64,000 bases of DNA from Aeromicrobium tamlense (GCF_013408555.1 NZ_JACBZN010000001.1:2418001-2482000), one strand, 5' to 3'; positions 52,607-63,389 are shown, counted from the first letter of the stretch. The notes: generated by a model not told the origin, from the sequence alone. A program made the numbers and translations.

Positions 52607-52884
52607 CTCGGCTCTCCTCGTGTCAGCGGATGGCGATCTTGAGCGACTTCGCCGACGACGTGATGATCCGGTTGCCCGAATAGCGCACCGTGTACGTGCG
52701 CTTGCCCTTCTTCTGCTTCGCGATCGTGAAGGTCGCCTTCCCGTTCCGGACGTTCACCGTCTTGATCCGCTTGCCCTTGGCGTAGATCGACGCCTTGCCG
52801 TGGATCCGCGAGGTCGCCACGCCGGGCGCCTTGATCGCGATCGTCACCGTCGCCTTGCGCTTGCCGGGCTTGGCCTTCACCGCG
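52491..52884. repeat. 394-base near-identical direct repeat, copy 1
   Basis: Spans the signal-peptide region of member 3, the 16-base gap and the C-terminal domain region of member 2. The second copy is exactly 1387 bases to the right (53878-54271) and differs at only a few positions, far fewer than the rest of the paralogues. Confidence 0.85.
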
Positions 52885-53993
52885 AGCTTGCTCGACGTCT
52901 TGACCATCACGTAGGTCGACGCCAGCAGCGGGGCCTCGTGGCCCGCGCGACTCGCCGTCACGTGCACGAGGAGCTTCTGGTGCACGAGGCTGGGCGGCAC
53001 CGTGAAGGTACGGCCGTGTCCGACGACCTCGTCCTGCTCGCCCTCCTGACCCACGGCGGACGACCGCCAGGTGTAGGTCGCTCCGGTCGCGGTCGGCACG
53101 TGGGAGCCGACGCGTGCGGTCAGCACCTTCCCCGGGGCGGCGACCCCGGTGATGGTCGGTCGCGCGGTGGCACGAAGCCGCGGCGCCGCCTGCAAGGTGA
53201 TGTTCTTGTCCACGACCGAGCCCGCCGACACGTCGATGTCTGCCGCGGCGGCCAGGTTTGCCGCTCCGGAGGGCGTGCCGTTCCAGAACGCGCGAAGCGC
53301 GACGGGCGTCGCACCGAAGTAATCCCCGCAGTCGACCGGCTCGACGCAGTGCGGCTGGTAGAACTGCAGCCGGATCGCGTCGAAGTACCCCGGCACCGGC
53401 ACGGTGTACGCGCCGCTCTGGGTGTCGAGGTCCACCCAGGGACCCAAGTAGAGACCGCGTACCGTACTGGAGCCGTACGTCCCGTACGTGCCGCCGAACC
53501 GCTCCCAGTGCCCGTCGAGCAGGCCCCACACCGCCGCGCGCAGGCCGGCCCGGCCCTCGCTGAGGTCGGGCCGGAGCTCGGCCCGGTCGAAGCCGGACGC
53601 GGTGACGACGCCGTCGACGGTGGGGTTGGGCGCCATCGCCAGATCGACGCCGGTCACCTTCGTCCCGTTCGCGATCGCGATCGACCGCGAGGGTGCGGCG
53701 GCATGCGTCAGATCGATGTTCAGCCTCGCTCGTACGTGGTAGGTCCCGGCGGACGGAACGCGCACCGTGTAGGCACCTCGGAGGTCGGCCTCGACCGCTC
53801 CCACCTCGCTCCAGCCGCCGGTCGCCGAACGGCGGTGCAGCGTCACGGTGGCAGGGGCAGGCCCGGTCACCGTGCCGGAGATCGTGCCCACTGCCGCCCG
53901 GCTCGACGCCTGGGCCGTGCCGGAGGGCGCGATGAGCAGGCTCGCGACGACGGCGAGCACGGCGACCACTGCGGCTCGGGTGGCGTTCTTCAT
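52623..53993 (-). CDS. Secreted Ig-like repeat protein, array member 2
   Basis: 456 residues, same domain order as member 3: signal peptide, regulatory-like domain (ISGTVTGPAPATVTLHRR), second domain with Cys pair CVEPVDC, central Ig repeat (ITGVAAPGKVLTARVGSHVP...YTWRSS) and a Lys-rich C-terminal domain that is almost identical to that of member 1 (KGKRIKTVNVRNGKATFTIA). The mixture, an N-terminus like member 3 and a C-terminus like member 1, shows recent recombination. Sixteen bases separate it from each neighbour. Confidence 0.77.
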   Translation of the reverse strand: MKNATRAAVVAVLAVVASLLIAPSGTAQASSRAAVGTISGTVTGPAPATVTLHRRSATGGWSEVGAVEADLRGAYTVRVPSAGTYHVRARLNIDLTHAAAPSRSIAIANGTKVTGVDLAMAPNPTVDGVVTASGFDRAELRPDLSEGRAGLRAAVWGLLDGHWERFGGTYGTYGSSTVRGLYLGPWVDLDTQSGAYTVPVPGYFDAIRLQFYQPHCVEPVDCGDYFGATPVALRAFWNGTPSGAANLAAAADIDVSAGSVVDKNITLQAAPRLRATARPTITGVAAPGKVLTARVGSHVPTATGATYTWRSSAVGQEGEQDEVVGHGRTFTVPPSLVHQKLLVHVTASRAGHEAPLLASTYVMVKTSSKLAVKAKPGKRKATVTIAIKAPGVATSRIHGKASIYAKGKRIKTVNVRNGKATFTIAKQKKGKRTYTVRYSGNRIITSSAKSLKIAIR

Positions 53994-54271
53994 CTCGGCT
54001 CTCCTCGTGTCAGCGGATGGCGATCTTGAGCGACTTCGCCGACGACGTGATGATCCGGTTGCCCGAATAGCGCACCGTGTACGTGCGCTTGCCCTTCTTC
54101 TGCTTCGCGATCGTGAAGGTCGCCTTCCCGTTCCGGACGTTCACCGTCTTGATCCGCTTGCCCTTGGCGTAGATCGACGCCTTGCCGTGGATCCGCGAGG
54201 TCGCCACGCCGGGCGCCTTGATCGCGATCGTCACCGTCGCCTTGCGCTTGCCGGGCTTCGCCTTCACCGCG
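53878..54271. repeat. 394-base near-identical direct repeat, copy 2
   Basis: Covers the signal-peptide region of member 2, the gap and the C-terminal domain region of member 1. Together with copy 1 it marks a recent unequal crossover or gene conversion with a one-gene period of 1387 bases. Confidence 0.85.
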
Positions 54272-55101
54272 AATCGGCTGCGGCTCTTCACGAGCAGATC
54301 CGCCGTCTGCACGAGCGGAGCTTCGAACCCGATCCGCGACGGCTCGACTTCAAGGGCGAGTCTTCTGCCGAGGTGCGCGGACGTGACCCGGAACGTCCGT
54401 CCCGTTGCGACGGTCGGGTACGAGTACGTGTACTCCCCGTTGTCGTACTCGCGGAGGGCCCATCGGTACGTCACGGAGGACGCTGCGGGAGCGTAGGTGC
54501 CGGGCTGTGCGGTGAGCACCTGTCCGGGCGAGGCCACGCCCGTGATCCGGGGACGGCTCGTGACGCGGATCTTCTCGGAGAGCCGCATCGTGATGTTCCG
54601 GTCGACCGCGGACCCGGTCCGCAGGTCGATGGGCTGGGCCTCGTCGATCGTGAGGGCGCCGCCCGGGGTGCCGTCCCAGAAGACCGTCTGGAGCTCCGCG
54701 GCCGGGGTGTCCGGTGCGGCAGGGGGATAGGGGATCCCGTAGTCCTCCAGGTAGCGGAGCTGCCGGGCCTTCAGCCGGACGTCCTCGTACGCGACCTTGA
54801 AGGCGAGCGTGTACGAGCCGTCCGAGCGAATACCCAGCCCGTCGGCGCCGCCGCCGACGGTGCTCGTCTCGCTGACCTTCGTCCAGCGGCCGCCCACCCG
54901 CGCGTACGCCTGCACGACCAGGGGCTGCTCCATGCTGACGCCCGGGAACGAGTCGGGGCCTGCGTAGCCCTCCATGCTGACGGTGCCCGAGATCGTGGCC
55001 TCCGCGGCAGGGGCCGCGGAGGCGGTCGCCGCCGGCGCCATCATCAGGCCGGCGAGCAGCCCGAGGACCGCGAGAAGGACGGGTCGTGCGTGGTGCGTCA
55101 T
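54010..55101 (-). CDS. Secreted Ig-like repeat protein, array member 1 (short)
   Basis: 363 residues. Signal peptide (to about 30), one regulatory-like domain (ISGTVSMEGYAGPD), central Ig repeat (ITGVASPGQVLTAQPGTYAP...YRWALRE) and the Lys-rich C-terminal domain almost identical to that of member 2. It lacks the first regulatory domain and the Cys pair of its paralogues. ATG 55101 follows a promoter carrying the shared ACCCTANGTCAC element. First gene of the array; function unknown. Confidence 0.75.
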   Translation of the reverse strand: MTHHARPVLLAVLGLLAGLMMAPAATASAAPAAEATISGTVSMEGYAGPDSFPGVSMEQPLVVQAYARVGGRWTKVSETSTVGGGADGLGIRSDGSYTLAFKVAYEDVRLKARQLRYLEDYGIPYPPAAPDTPAAELQTVFWDGTPGGALTIDEAQPIDLRTGSAVDRNITMRLSEKIRVTSRPRITGVASPGQVLTAQPGTYAPAASSVTYRWALREYDNGEYTYSYPTVATGRTFRVTSAHLGRRLALEVEPSRIGFEAPLVQTADLLVKSRSRFAVKAKPGKRKATVTIAIKAPGVATSRIHGKASIYAKGKRIKTVNVRNGKATFTIAKQKKGKRTYTVRYSGNRIITSSAKSLKIAIR

Positions 55102-55145
55102 CAGTTTCCCCCTGAGGAAAGTCGGCGGCAGCGTGCCGCCCTCGC

Positions 55146-55157
55146 ACCCTACGTCAC
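55146..55157 (-). promoter_or_regulatory. Shared promoter element (ACCCTANGTCAC), copy 2
   Basis: Reads GTGACGTAGGGT on the minus strand, upstream of array member 1. It matches the element before member 4, suggesting the two transcripts of the array respond to the same factor. Confidence 0.45.
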
Positions 55158-55183
55158 ACCGGTCTCCTCACGAGGGGGATGAC

Positions 55184-55213
55184 GAAGGGGCCCACCTCGC
55201 GGTGGACCCCTTC
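55184..55213 (-). terminator. Hairpin terminator after sdhB
   Basis: GAAGGGGCCCAC (55184-55195) and GTGGACCCCTTC (55202-55213) pair with one mismatch and a six-base loop, 18 bases past the sdhB stop. It separates the sdh operon from the secreted-protein array promoter. Confidence 0.75.
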
Positions 55214-55231
55214 ATGCGACTCAGCCGCTGC

Positions 55232-55968
55232 TCAGGCCTTGGTGAGGGCGTTGCGCATGTCGCGGTAGAGGTGGCTGATGACGTCCAGCGGGATGCCCTT
55301 GGGGCACGCCGCGGCGCACTCGCCGATGTTGGTGCAGCCGCCGAAGCCCTCGTAGTCCATCTGCTCGACCATGCCGAGGACGCGCGAGTCACGCTCGGGC
55401 TGGCCCTGCGGCAGCAGGCCCAGGTGCGTGATCTTCGCGGCCGTGAACAGCATCGCCGAGCCGTTGGGGCACGCCGCGACACAGGCGCCGCAGCCGATGC
55501 AGGTGGCGGCCTCGAACGCGTGGTCCGCATCCTCCTTCGGCACGGGGATGTTGTTGGCCTCGGGCGCCGAGCCGGTGGGCGCGGTGATGTAGCCGCCGGC
55601 CTGGATGATGCGGTCGAACGCGCCACGGTCGACGACGAGGTCCTTGACGACCGGGAACGCCCCGGAGCGCCACGGCTCGATGTCGATGACGTCACCGTCG
55701 TGGAACGTGCGCATGTGCAGCTGGCACGTCGTGGTGACCTCGGGGCCGTGCGGGATGCCGTTGATCACGACGCCGCACGAGCCGCAGATGCCCTCGCGGC
55801 AGTCGGAGTCGAACGCCACCGGCTCCTGGCCCTCGAGCGTGAGCTGCTCGTTGAGGACGTCGAGCATCTCGAGGAACGACATGTCCTCGCTGACGTCGTC
55901 CAGGCCGTAGGTGACCATCTCACCCTTGGACTCGGCGTTCTTCTGACGCCAGATACGAACGGTGATCT

Positions 55969-55972
<4 letters not shown>
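55232..55972 (-). CDS. sdhB: Succinate dehydrogenase/fumarate reductase iron-sulfur subunit
   Basis: 246 residues. Carries electrons from FAD to quinone through three clusters: [2Fe-2S] ligands in [10 protein letters not shown] and a later Cys (TTTCQLH), [4Fe-4S] in [12 protein letters not shown], [3Fe-4S] in [12 protein letters not shown] with the fourth-cluster Cys. GTG 55972 overlaps the sdhA stop (GTGA). Peripheral membrane subunit of complex II. Confidence 0.95.
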
Positions 55973-57921
<1,949 letters not shown>

Positions 57922-57934
57922 GTTCGTGTCTCTC

Positions 57935-58651
57935 TCAGTCGACGAGCCCGAGCAGGATCGCCCAGGGCGGGATCAGGAAGCCGATGGTGATGACGCCCGC
58001 GATGATCCACGAGAGCGGAGTCAGGCGGGAGCCGGTGCGGGTGCCGCTGTGGTTGGCGCCGAGGGTGGTCAGAGCACTCCACACGCCGTGCCACAGGTGC
58101 AGGCCGACGGCCAGCAGCGCGATCGTGTAGGACAGCACGACCCACCAGATCTCGAAGCCGTTGACCACGCGGTCGTACGGGCTGTCGCTGGCGCCGCCCG
58201 GGTGGATCTGGTTCCCGGTCAGGTGCAGGAGGTGGTAGATCACGAACAGCAGGATCACGACGCCGCCCCACCGCAGGGTGAAGGAGGCGTAGCTGCGCTG
58301 GATGCCCCGGCTGCCGCGCGGCGAGTGGTAGCGCTTGCCACCGACGAAGCCCGCGGCCTTGCGGTTGCGGCGCCACAGGGTGACGGCGGCGTACGCGTGC
58401 CCGATGATCGAGCCGAGCAGCACGACGCGGATGATCCACAGGGCGCCGCTGTAGGGCAGGTAGGGCTCGCCCAGGGTGCGCAGGTGGTGCGAGTAGTCGT
58501 CGAACGCGCTCTGGCCGGCGAAGACCTTGAGGTTGCCGTACATGTGCAGGAGCAGGTAGCCGACCATGATCAGGCCGGTCACCGCCATCAGGAATTTCAG
58601 CGCCACCGTTGACCGCTGAGCGGGCAGGCGCGTCATCTGGGAAGTGGCCAC
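57935..58651 (-). CDS. sdhC: Succinate dehydrogenase cytochrome b556 subunit (single-chain, five-helix)
   Basis: 238 residues with five membrane helices, the B-type complex II anchor binding two hemes. His ligands are expected among those in [27 protein letters not shown] and [13 protein letters not shown] 58651 was chosen because it lies six bases after TAATCT (58658-58663, minus); a GTG at 58657 and ATG at 58636 are alternatives. First gene of sdhCAB, divergent from a LysR gene. Confidence 0.92.
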   Translation of the reverse strand: MATSQMTRLPAQRSTVALKFLMAVTGLIMVGYLLLHMYGNLKVFAGQSAFDDYSHHLRTLGEPYLPYSGALWIIRVVLLGSIIGHAYAAVTLWRRNRKAAGFVGGKRYHSPRGSRGIQRSYASFTLRWGGVVILLFVIYHLLHLTGNQIHPGGASDSPYDRVVNGFEIWWVVLSYTIALLAVGLHLWHGVWSALTTLGANHSGTRTGSRLTPLSWIIAGVITIGFLIPPWAILLGLVD

Positions 58652-58708
58652 GGCCACAGATTAGGCGCGTTCCTCGATTCACGCGAAGTCGAAGTAAGGC
58701 GAACTTTC

Positions 58709-58726
58709 ATAGACATCGGCTATGGT
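58709..58726 (+). promoter_or_regulatory. LysR-type binding site and -10 box
   Basis: ATAG-N7-CTAT (58709-58723), with the T-N11-A core of LysR-type sites, overlaps the TATGGT -10 (58721-58726) of the LysR gene in the 81-base divergent region. It would autoregulate lysR and could also influence sdhC. Confidence 0.45.
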
Positions 58727-58732
58727 TGCCCC

Positions 58733-59611
58733 GTGCAATTGCGCCACCTCGCCTACTTCGTGGCCGTCGCCGACGAGCGCAGCTTCACCCGCGCCGCCGA
58801 CACCCTCGGCATCTCGCAGCCCACCCTGTCGAAGCAGATCCAGGCCCTGGAGAACTCGCTCGGCACCCGGCTGCTCGTCCGCGACCGCGCCGGGATCGAG
58901 CTCACCAGCGCCGGCGAGGCCCTGCTCCCCCACGCGCAGCGCATCCTCATCGAGGCCGACAACGCCACGCGCTCGGTGCACGAGGTCGCCTCGCTCCAGC
59001 GCGGGCGCGTGCGGATGGGCGCGACGCCGTCGATGGTCGAGGGCCTGCTGGCTCCTGTGCTGGGACGGTTCCGCGCCGAGCACCCCGCGATCGACCTCGA
59101 AGTGCACGAGGCCGGCTCGCGCGACCTCACCGCCGAGCTGTCCTCGGGCCGCATCGACCTGGCACTGCTGATCGTGCCGCTCGCGTCCCAGATCCCCGAC
59201 CTCGAGACCTCGATCGTCTACACCGAGCGCCTCGTACTGGCCAGTCCCGCCGACTCCGACATGCCCGAGGAGATGGACGTGGCCGATCTCGCCGGGCTGC
59301 CGCTCGTGATGTTCCGCGAGGGCTACGACCTGCGCGACGTCACGCTGCGCGCGTGCCAGGCCGCCGGGTTCGAGCCGCGGCTGTCGGTGGAGGGCGGCGA
59401 GATGGGCTCGGTGCTGCGGTTCGTCGAGTCCGGGCTCGGCCACGCCGTCGTGCCCGACATCGTCATGGGCACGCGCACCGGGCTGCGGCGCACGCGGCTG
59501 GAGAACCCACCGCTCTCGCGCAGCATCGCGGTGGCACACCGGCCGCTGGAGACCCTGCCGCTCGCGGCCCGAGCGTTCCGCGCCACCTTGGTGGAGGCGC
59601 TCGAGAGCTGA
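58733..59611 (+). CDS. LysR-family transcriptional regulator
   Basis: 292 residues. Helix-turn-helix at 3-60 (LRHLAYFVAVADERSFTRAADTLGISQPTLSKQI, broken here as FTRAADTLGISQPTLSKQI) and a two-lobed effector domain (about 90-290). GTG 58733 lies six bases after the -10 box. Divergent from sdhCAB, which it may control in response to a small organic acid; effector unknown. Confidence 0.88.
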   Translation: MQLRHLAYFVAVADERSFTRAADTLGISQPTLSKQIQALENSLGTRLLVRDRAGIELTSAGEALLPHAQRILIEADNATRSVHEVASLQRGRVRMGATPSMVEGLLAPVLGRFRAEHPAIDLEVHEAGSRDLTAELSSGRIDLALLIVPLASQIPDLETSIVYTERLVLASPADSDMPEEMDVADLAGLPLVMFREGYDLRDVTLRACQAAGFEPRLSVEGGEMGSVLRFVESGLGHAVVPDIVMGTRTGLRRTRLENPPLSRSIAVAHRPLETLPLAARAFRATLVEALES

Positions 59612-59612
59612 C

Positions 59613-60125
59613 TCAGCCCAGCGGGAAGGTGGAGGTGGGCAGCCAGCCCTGCTCGGCGTCGTCGACGTAGAGGTGGAACGCGTCGACGTCGAACGAGCAC
59701 CGGAAGTCGATGAGGTCGTGCAGGGCCTCGTCGAGCGCGGCGTCGGGCACGTTGTGCGCGATCGTCACGTGCGGGTGGAACGGGAACTCGGGCTCGGGCG
59801 CGCCGATCGCCTTGCGGACGCCCTCGGCGAGGGTCTCGATCTGGGCGATGCCCTCGCTCACGGCGATGAAGACGACGGGCGAGATCGGGCGGAAGGTACC
59901 GGTGCCGAGCAGGCTCACCGTGAACGGCTGGAAGACGTCGGCCAGCTCGGCCAGGTCGTGCGTCAGCGACTCGACGCCGCCCTCGTCCACCACGAGCGGC
60001 GGGGCCAGCGTGATGTGACTGGGGATCCGGTCGGCCATCTCGTCGCCGAAGGAGCGGCGCTTGTCGCGCAGCAGCTCCCCGTGGGGCTCCGGGATGGCGA
60101 TCGAGACGCCGACGGTGATGGTCAC
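59613..60125 (-). CDS. 2'-5' RNA ligase/cyclic phosphodiesterase superfamily protein
   Basis: 170 residues with two HxT motifs, SHITLAPP (His37) and HPHVTIAH (about 120), that form the 2H-phosphoesterase active site. Members open 2',3'-cyclic phosphates or ligate RNA ends. GTG 60125 overlaps the trpS stop (GTGA), so it is translated with tryptophanyl-tRNA synthetase. A role in tRNA or cyclic-nucleotide processing is inference. Confidence 0.82.
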   Translation of the reverse strand: MTITVGVSIAIPEPHGELLRDKRRSFGDEMADRIPSHITLAPPLVVDEGGVESLTHDLAELADVFQPFTVSLLGTGTFRPISPVVFIAVSEGIAQIETLAEGVRKAIGAPEPEFPFHPHVTIAHNVPDAALDEALHDLIDFRCSFDVDAFHLYVDDAEQGWLPTSTFPLG

Positions 60126-61141
60126 GCCCGGCCGCCCAGCGGCTTCGTGAAGCCGGAGCGCTCGTAGACCAGGTCGAGCGTGGGCGCGGCGACCTCGCGG
60201 GCCCGGGCGGCGCCGGCGGCGAGGATGCGGTCGAGCTCGCCGCGGTCGTCGAGCAGCTCGCGGGTGCGGGCGCCGAAGGTGCCGACCAGCTCGCCCACGA
60301 TCTCGGCGAGGTCGACCTTCAGGTGGCCGTACTGCTTGCCCTCGTACGCCTTGACGATGTCGTCGATCGTGCGGCCGGTGAGCACGGAGTAGATGGTGAG
60401 CAGGTTCGAGACGCCGGGCTTGGCCTGGACGTCGTAGCGGATCTCGGTCTCGCTGTCGGTGACGGCGGACTTGATCTTCTTCGCGGCCTGCTTCGGGGTG
60501 TCGGTGAGGTCGACGACGCCCGTGTGGACGGGGTTCGACCCGCTCATCTTGCTCGTCGGCTCCTGCAGGTCGTAGATCTTCGCGGTCTCCTTGACGATGT
60601 ACGCCTCGGGGACGGTGAAGGTCTCGCCGAAGCGGTGGTTGAACCGCTGCGCCAGGTTGCGCGTGAGCTCGACGTGCTGGCGCTGGTCCTCGCCCACCGG
60701 GACCTTGTCGGCCTGGTAGATCAGGATGTCGGCGGCCATGAGGATCGGGTAGGTGAACAGGCCCACGCTGGCGAACTCGGTGCCGGCCTTGGCGCTCTTG
60801 TCCTTGAACTGCGTCATCCGGCTGGCCTCGCCGAAGCCCGTGACGCCGTTGAGGATCCACGCCAGCTGGGCGTGCTCGGGCACGTGGCTCTGCACGAACA
60901 GGGCGCTGCGCTCGGGGTCGACGCCCGCCGCGAGCATCTGCGCCGCGGCCACGTAGGTGCGCTCGGCGAGCAGCTGCGGGTCGTAGTCGACCGTGATCGC
61001 GTGCATGTCGGGGATGAAGTAGAACGCCTCGAAGTCGTCCTGCAGCGCGACCCAGTTCATGAACGCGCCGATGTAGTTGCCGAGGTGGTACGAATCGGCC
61101 GTCGGCTGGGCGCCGGACAACGCACGGGGGAGGCGTGACAT
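60122..61141 (-). CDS. trpS: Tryptophanyl-tRNA synthetase
   Basis: 339 residues, class Ic synthetase. Start region [18 protein letters not shown] contains the HIGH-equivalent HLGN, with a three-residue longer spacing than the usual SGxQPTGxxHLGN. KMSKS appears as KMSGS (about 196), with KDKSAKAG and [16 protein letters not shown] typical of TrpRS. A CAGAAT -10 (61149-61154, minus) lies seven bases before the ATG. Confidence 0.93.
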   Translation of the reverse strand: MSRLPRALSGAQPTADSYHLGNYIGAFMNWVALQDDFEAFYFIPDMHAITVDYDPQLLAERTYVAAAQMLAAGVDPERSALFVQSHVPEHAQLAWILNGVTGFGEASRMTQFKDKSAKAGTEFASVGLFTYPILMAADILIYQADKVPVGEDQRQHVELTRNLAQRFNHRFGETFTVPEAYIVKETAKIYDLQEPTSKMSGSNPVHTGVVDLTDTPKQAAKKIKSAVTDSETEIRYDVQAKPGVSNLLTIYSVLTGRTIDDIVKAYEGKQYGHLKVDLAEIVGELVGTFGARTRELLDDRGELDRILAAGAARAREVAAPTLDLVYERSGFTKPLGGRA

Positions 61142-61170
61142 GGGGTCGATTCTGCCAGCCGTCCGATGAG

Positions 61171-61176
61171 TAGGGT
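61171..61176 (+). promoter_or_regulatory. -10 box of the leaderless galK transcript
   Basis: TAGGGT lies seven bases before GTG 61184. An ATG at 61166 is upstream of this box and would not be on a transcript starting here. Confidence 0.5.
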
Positions 61177-61183
61177 GAACGGC

Positions 61184-62287
61184 GTGGACGACGTGCGCCG
61201 TTGGCAGGTTCCCGGACGGGTGAACCTGATCGGTGAGCACCTCGACCACAACGGCGGCGCCGCGCTGCCCATCGCGATCGACCGCTCACTGCTGCTGAAG
61301 GCCCGCCGGCGCGACGACGGGGTCGTCAACGTGTGGAGCCGCGGCGAGCGCGCGTCACTGAACGTCGACGTCTCCCCCGGCGACGTCACGGGCTGGTCCG
61401 CGTACGTCGCGGGCGTCGTCTGGGCGCTGCGCTCCGCGGGCGTTCGGGTGTCCGGCGCCGACCTCGTGCTCGAGTCCACGCTGCCGGTCGGCGCGGGGCT
61501 CTCGTCGTCCGCGGCGCTGACGTGCGGAGTGGCGCTGGCGCTCGACGACCTGGCCGGGGCCGGGCGCTCACGCGAGGAGCTCGCGCTCGTCGCCCAGCGG
61601 GCCGAGAACGACTTCGTCGGCGCGCCCACCGGTCTGATGGACCAGTACGCGGTGCTGTTCGCGCAGGACGGGCACGCGGTGCACCTCGACTTCTCGGCCT
61701 CGCCTCCCGCCACCGAGGCCGTGCCGGCGGACTGGTCCGACGACGGGCTCGTGCTGGCCGTGATCGACACCGGCGCGCACCACGAGCTGGCGGGCGGCGA
61801 GTACGCCGAGCGGCGGCGCGAGTGTGCCGAGGCCGCGTCCTCGGCGGGCGTCGACTCGCTCGCCGCGATCAAGCTCGACGGTCTGCTCTCGCTGACGGAC
61901 GACACGCTGAAGGCCCGCGCCCGGCACGTGCTCACCGAGACCACGCGCGTCCGCGGCGCCGTCACGGCGCTGCGCCGGCGCGACTGGGCCCAGTTCGGCG
62001 CGATGCTGACCTCGTCCCACGAGTCCCTGCGCGACGACTTCGCCGTCTCGTGCGAGGAGCTCGACGTCGCGGTCGACTGCGCGCTCGCCTCCGACGCCCT
62101 CGGCGCCCGCATGACCGGCGGCGGCTTCGGCGGCAGCGCGATCGCCCTCCTCCGCCCCGACCAGGTCGACCCCCTCCGTGCCCGCACCGAGGCCGCCTTC
62201 GCCGCCCGCTCCTGGGCTCCCCCGCACGTCTTCACCGTCCGCCCCTCCCCCGCCGCCGCCCGGGTGGACCGCGGGGACGAACGATGA
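61184..62287 (+). CDS. galK: Galactokinase (GHMP kinase)
   Basis: 367 residues. Signature [15 protein letters not shown] (canonical GEHTDYN varied to GEHLDHN), ATP loop [13 protein letters not shown] and the C-terminal [13 protein letters not shown] motif. Phosphorylates galactose or a related sugar at C1. The varied signature could signal a changed substrate. No galT/galE gene is adjacent. Its last residues GDER and stop are encoded by a palindromic repeat (62276-62331). Start chosen from the -10 at 61171-61176. Confidence 0.86.
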   Translation: MDDVRRWQVPGRVNLIGEHLDHNGGAALPIAIDRSLLLKARRRDDGVVNVWSRGERASLNVDVSPGDVTGWSAYVAGVVWALRSAGVRVSGADLVLESTLPVGAGLSSSAALTCGVALALDDLAGAGRSREELALVAQRAENDFVGAPTGLMDQYAVLFAQDGHAVHLDFSASPPATEAVPADWSDDGLVLAVIDTGAHHELAGGEYAERRRECAEAASSAGVDSLAAIKLDGLLSLTDDTLKARARHVLTETTRVRGAVTALRRRDWAQFGAMLTSSHESLRDDFAVSCEELDVAVDCALASDALGARMTGGGFGGSAIALLRPDQVDPLRARTEAAFAARSWAPPHVFTVRPSPAAARVDRGDER

Positions 62288-62331
62288 GGCATTGGGGTAC
62301 CTGAGCGGGGCGCAATGCATCATCGTTCGTC
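62276..62331. repeat. 56-base palindromic repeat, left copy beside the DUF559 gene
   Basis: Arms GACGAACGATGAGGCATTG (62276-62294) and CAATGCATCATCGTTCGTC (62313-62331) pair with one mismatch around an 18-base spacer. The spacer is the reverse complement of that in the right copy at 63276-63331 with one difference, so the two copies are in opposite orientation. It includes the galK stop codon. Confidence 0.88.
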
Positions 62332-62370
62332 TTCCACAGGCGCGAGACCGACCGCGCGGGCGTCCACAGC
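62332..62370 (+). promoter_or_regulatory. Paired TCCACAG motifs upstream of the DUF559 gene
   Basis: TTCCACAGG (62332-62340) and GTCCACAGC (62362-62370) are direct copies 30 bases apart. TCCACA is the core of DnaA-type boxes, but only two copies exist here, so a replication role is not supported. No clear -10 is seen between here and ATG 62420. Confidence 0.35.
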
Positions 62371-62419
62371 CAACCGCTGACCTCTGGTCGGGCGTTCCCG
62401 CGGGCGCGACGGTCGGCCC

Positions 62420-63274
62420 ATGCTCGACGTCCTCAGCACCGCCCGCGCCATCGCCTTCCACGGCCGATCCGTCGTCCGACAGCGCCTCCGCACCGGCACG
62501 TGGCAGCAGCCGATGCGCGGGGTGGTGGTCACGCACAACGGTCCGCTGACCCCCGATCAGCTGGAGCGCGCGTGGCTCGCCGCCAGTCCCGCGGGCAGTG
62601 CGCTCGCCGGGCTCACGGCGGCTCGCCGCGGGGGACTGCGCGGCTTCGACCCCGAGCGCGTGTCGATCGTCCTGCCGGAGGGAGGCCGGCGACCACCGGG
62701 AGACCTCGAGCTGCACTGGAGCACGCAGCTCGGCCCCGACGACGTCCCGCCGAACGAGCCGCGGCGCACCAGCCTCGAGCGCAGCATCGTCGACGCGGCC
62801 AGCTGGGCGGCCACGCCGCGGCGGGCGAGAGCGCTGGTGATCGCCGCGTTCCAGCAGCGACTGACGAGCGTCCGTCGGATGCGCGAGGTGCTGGAGCGGC
62901 GCGGCAACTGCAAGCGCAAGGCGCTGATCATCCAGTCGGTGCTCGACGCACGCGGCGGGATCCAGTCCCTCCCCGAGCGCGACTTCGACGGGCTTCGGAA
63001 GGCCGCGCGGTTGCCGAAGCCCACGCGCCAGGAACGCGCGAAGGGCAAGGACGGGCGGTACTACCTCGACGTCTGGTGGGCGCAGTTCAACCTCGCCGTC
63101 GAGATCCACGGGATCCCGCACCTCGCCGTCGAGCAGTGGAGCGACGACCTGCACCGGTCGAACGAGCTCGTCATCGACGGCCGCCGCGTGCTCGCGTTCT
63201 CGTCGTTCTCGCTCCGCCACGAGCCCGACCGCGTCATCGACCAGCTGCTCCGGGCCACCCGCGCCACCGCCTGA
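62420..63274 (+). CDS. DUF559-type (Vsr-like nuclease fold) protein with AbiEi-like N-terminus
   Basis: 284 residues. The N-terminal half (about 1-170) resembles AbiEi-like winged-helix antitoxin/regulator regions (HGRSVVRQRLRTGTWQQPMRGVVV). The C-terminal part (about 210-280) has the Vsr/DUF559 endonuclease pattern: YYLDVWWAQFNLAVEIHG with Asp and Glu, then Trp...Asp...Arg and RVLAFSSFSLRHEP. The function is unknown; a DNA-cleaving or defence-related role is possible. It is enclosed by inverted 56-base palindromes. Confidence 0.75.
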   Translation: MLDVLSTARAIAFHGRSVVRQRLRTGTWQQPMRGVVVTHNGPLTPDQLERAWLAASPAGSALAGLTAARRGGLRGFDPERVSIVLPEGGRRPPGDLELHWSTQLGPDDVPPNEPRRTSLERSIVDAASWAATPRRARALVIAAFQQRLTSVRRMREVLERRGNCKRKALIIQSVLDARGGIQSLPERDFDGLRKAARLPKPTRQERAKGKDGRYYLDVWWAQFNLAVEIHGIPHLAVEQWSDDLHRSNELVIDGRRVLAFSSFSLRHEPDRVIDQLLRATRATA

Positions 63275-63364
63275 GGACGAACGATGAGGCATTGCGCCCC
63301 GCTCCGGTACCCCAATGCCTCATCGTTCGTCCCAGCCGTGGGCCGAATGCCTCATCCTTCGTCC
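63275..63364. repeat. Palindromic repeat, right copy plus a half copy
   Basis: GGACGAACGATGAGGCATTG (63275-63294) pairs perfectly over 20 bases with 63313-63332 around an 18-base spacer. A further half-unit GAATGCCTCATCCTTCGTCC lies at 63345-63364 with one change. Begins one base after the DUF559 stop. Confidence 0.88.
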
Positions 63365-63389
63365 CCCGGGCCCCCGATACGCTGAGCCG

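Noticed and set aside
55184..55213. A member of the palindromic repeat families
   Set aside because: It is a single short hairpin right after sdhB and resembles the terminator at 48479-48510, so termination explains it.
61166..61183. ATG 61166 as the galK start
   Set aside because: It lies upstream of the -10 box that best explains the transcript; GTG 61184 fits a leaderless start.
62332..62370. Replication origin from DnaA-like words
   Set aside because: Only two copies, no AT-rich region and no dnaA/dnaN neighbours.
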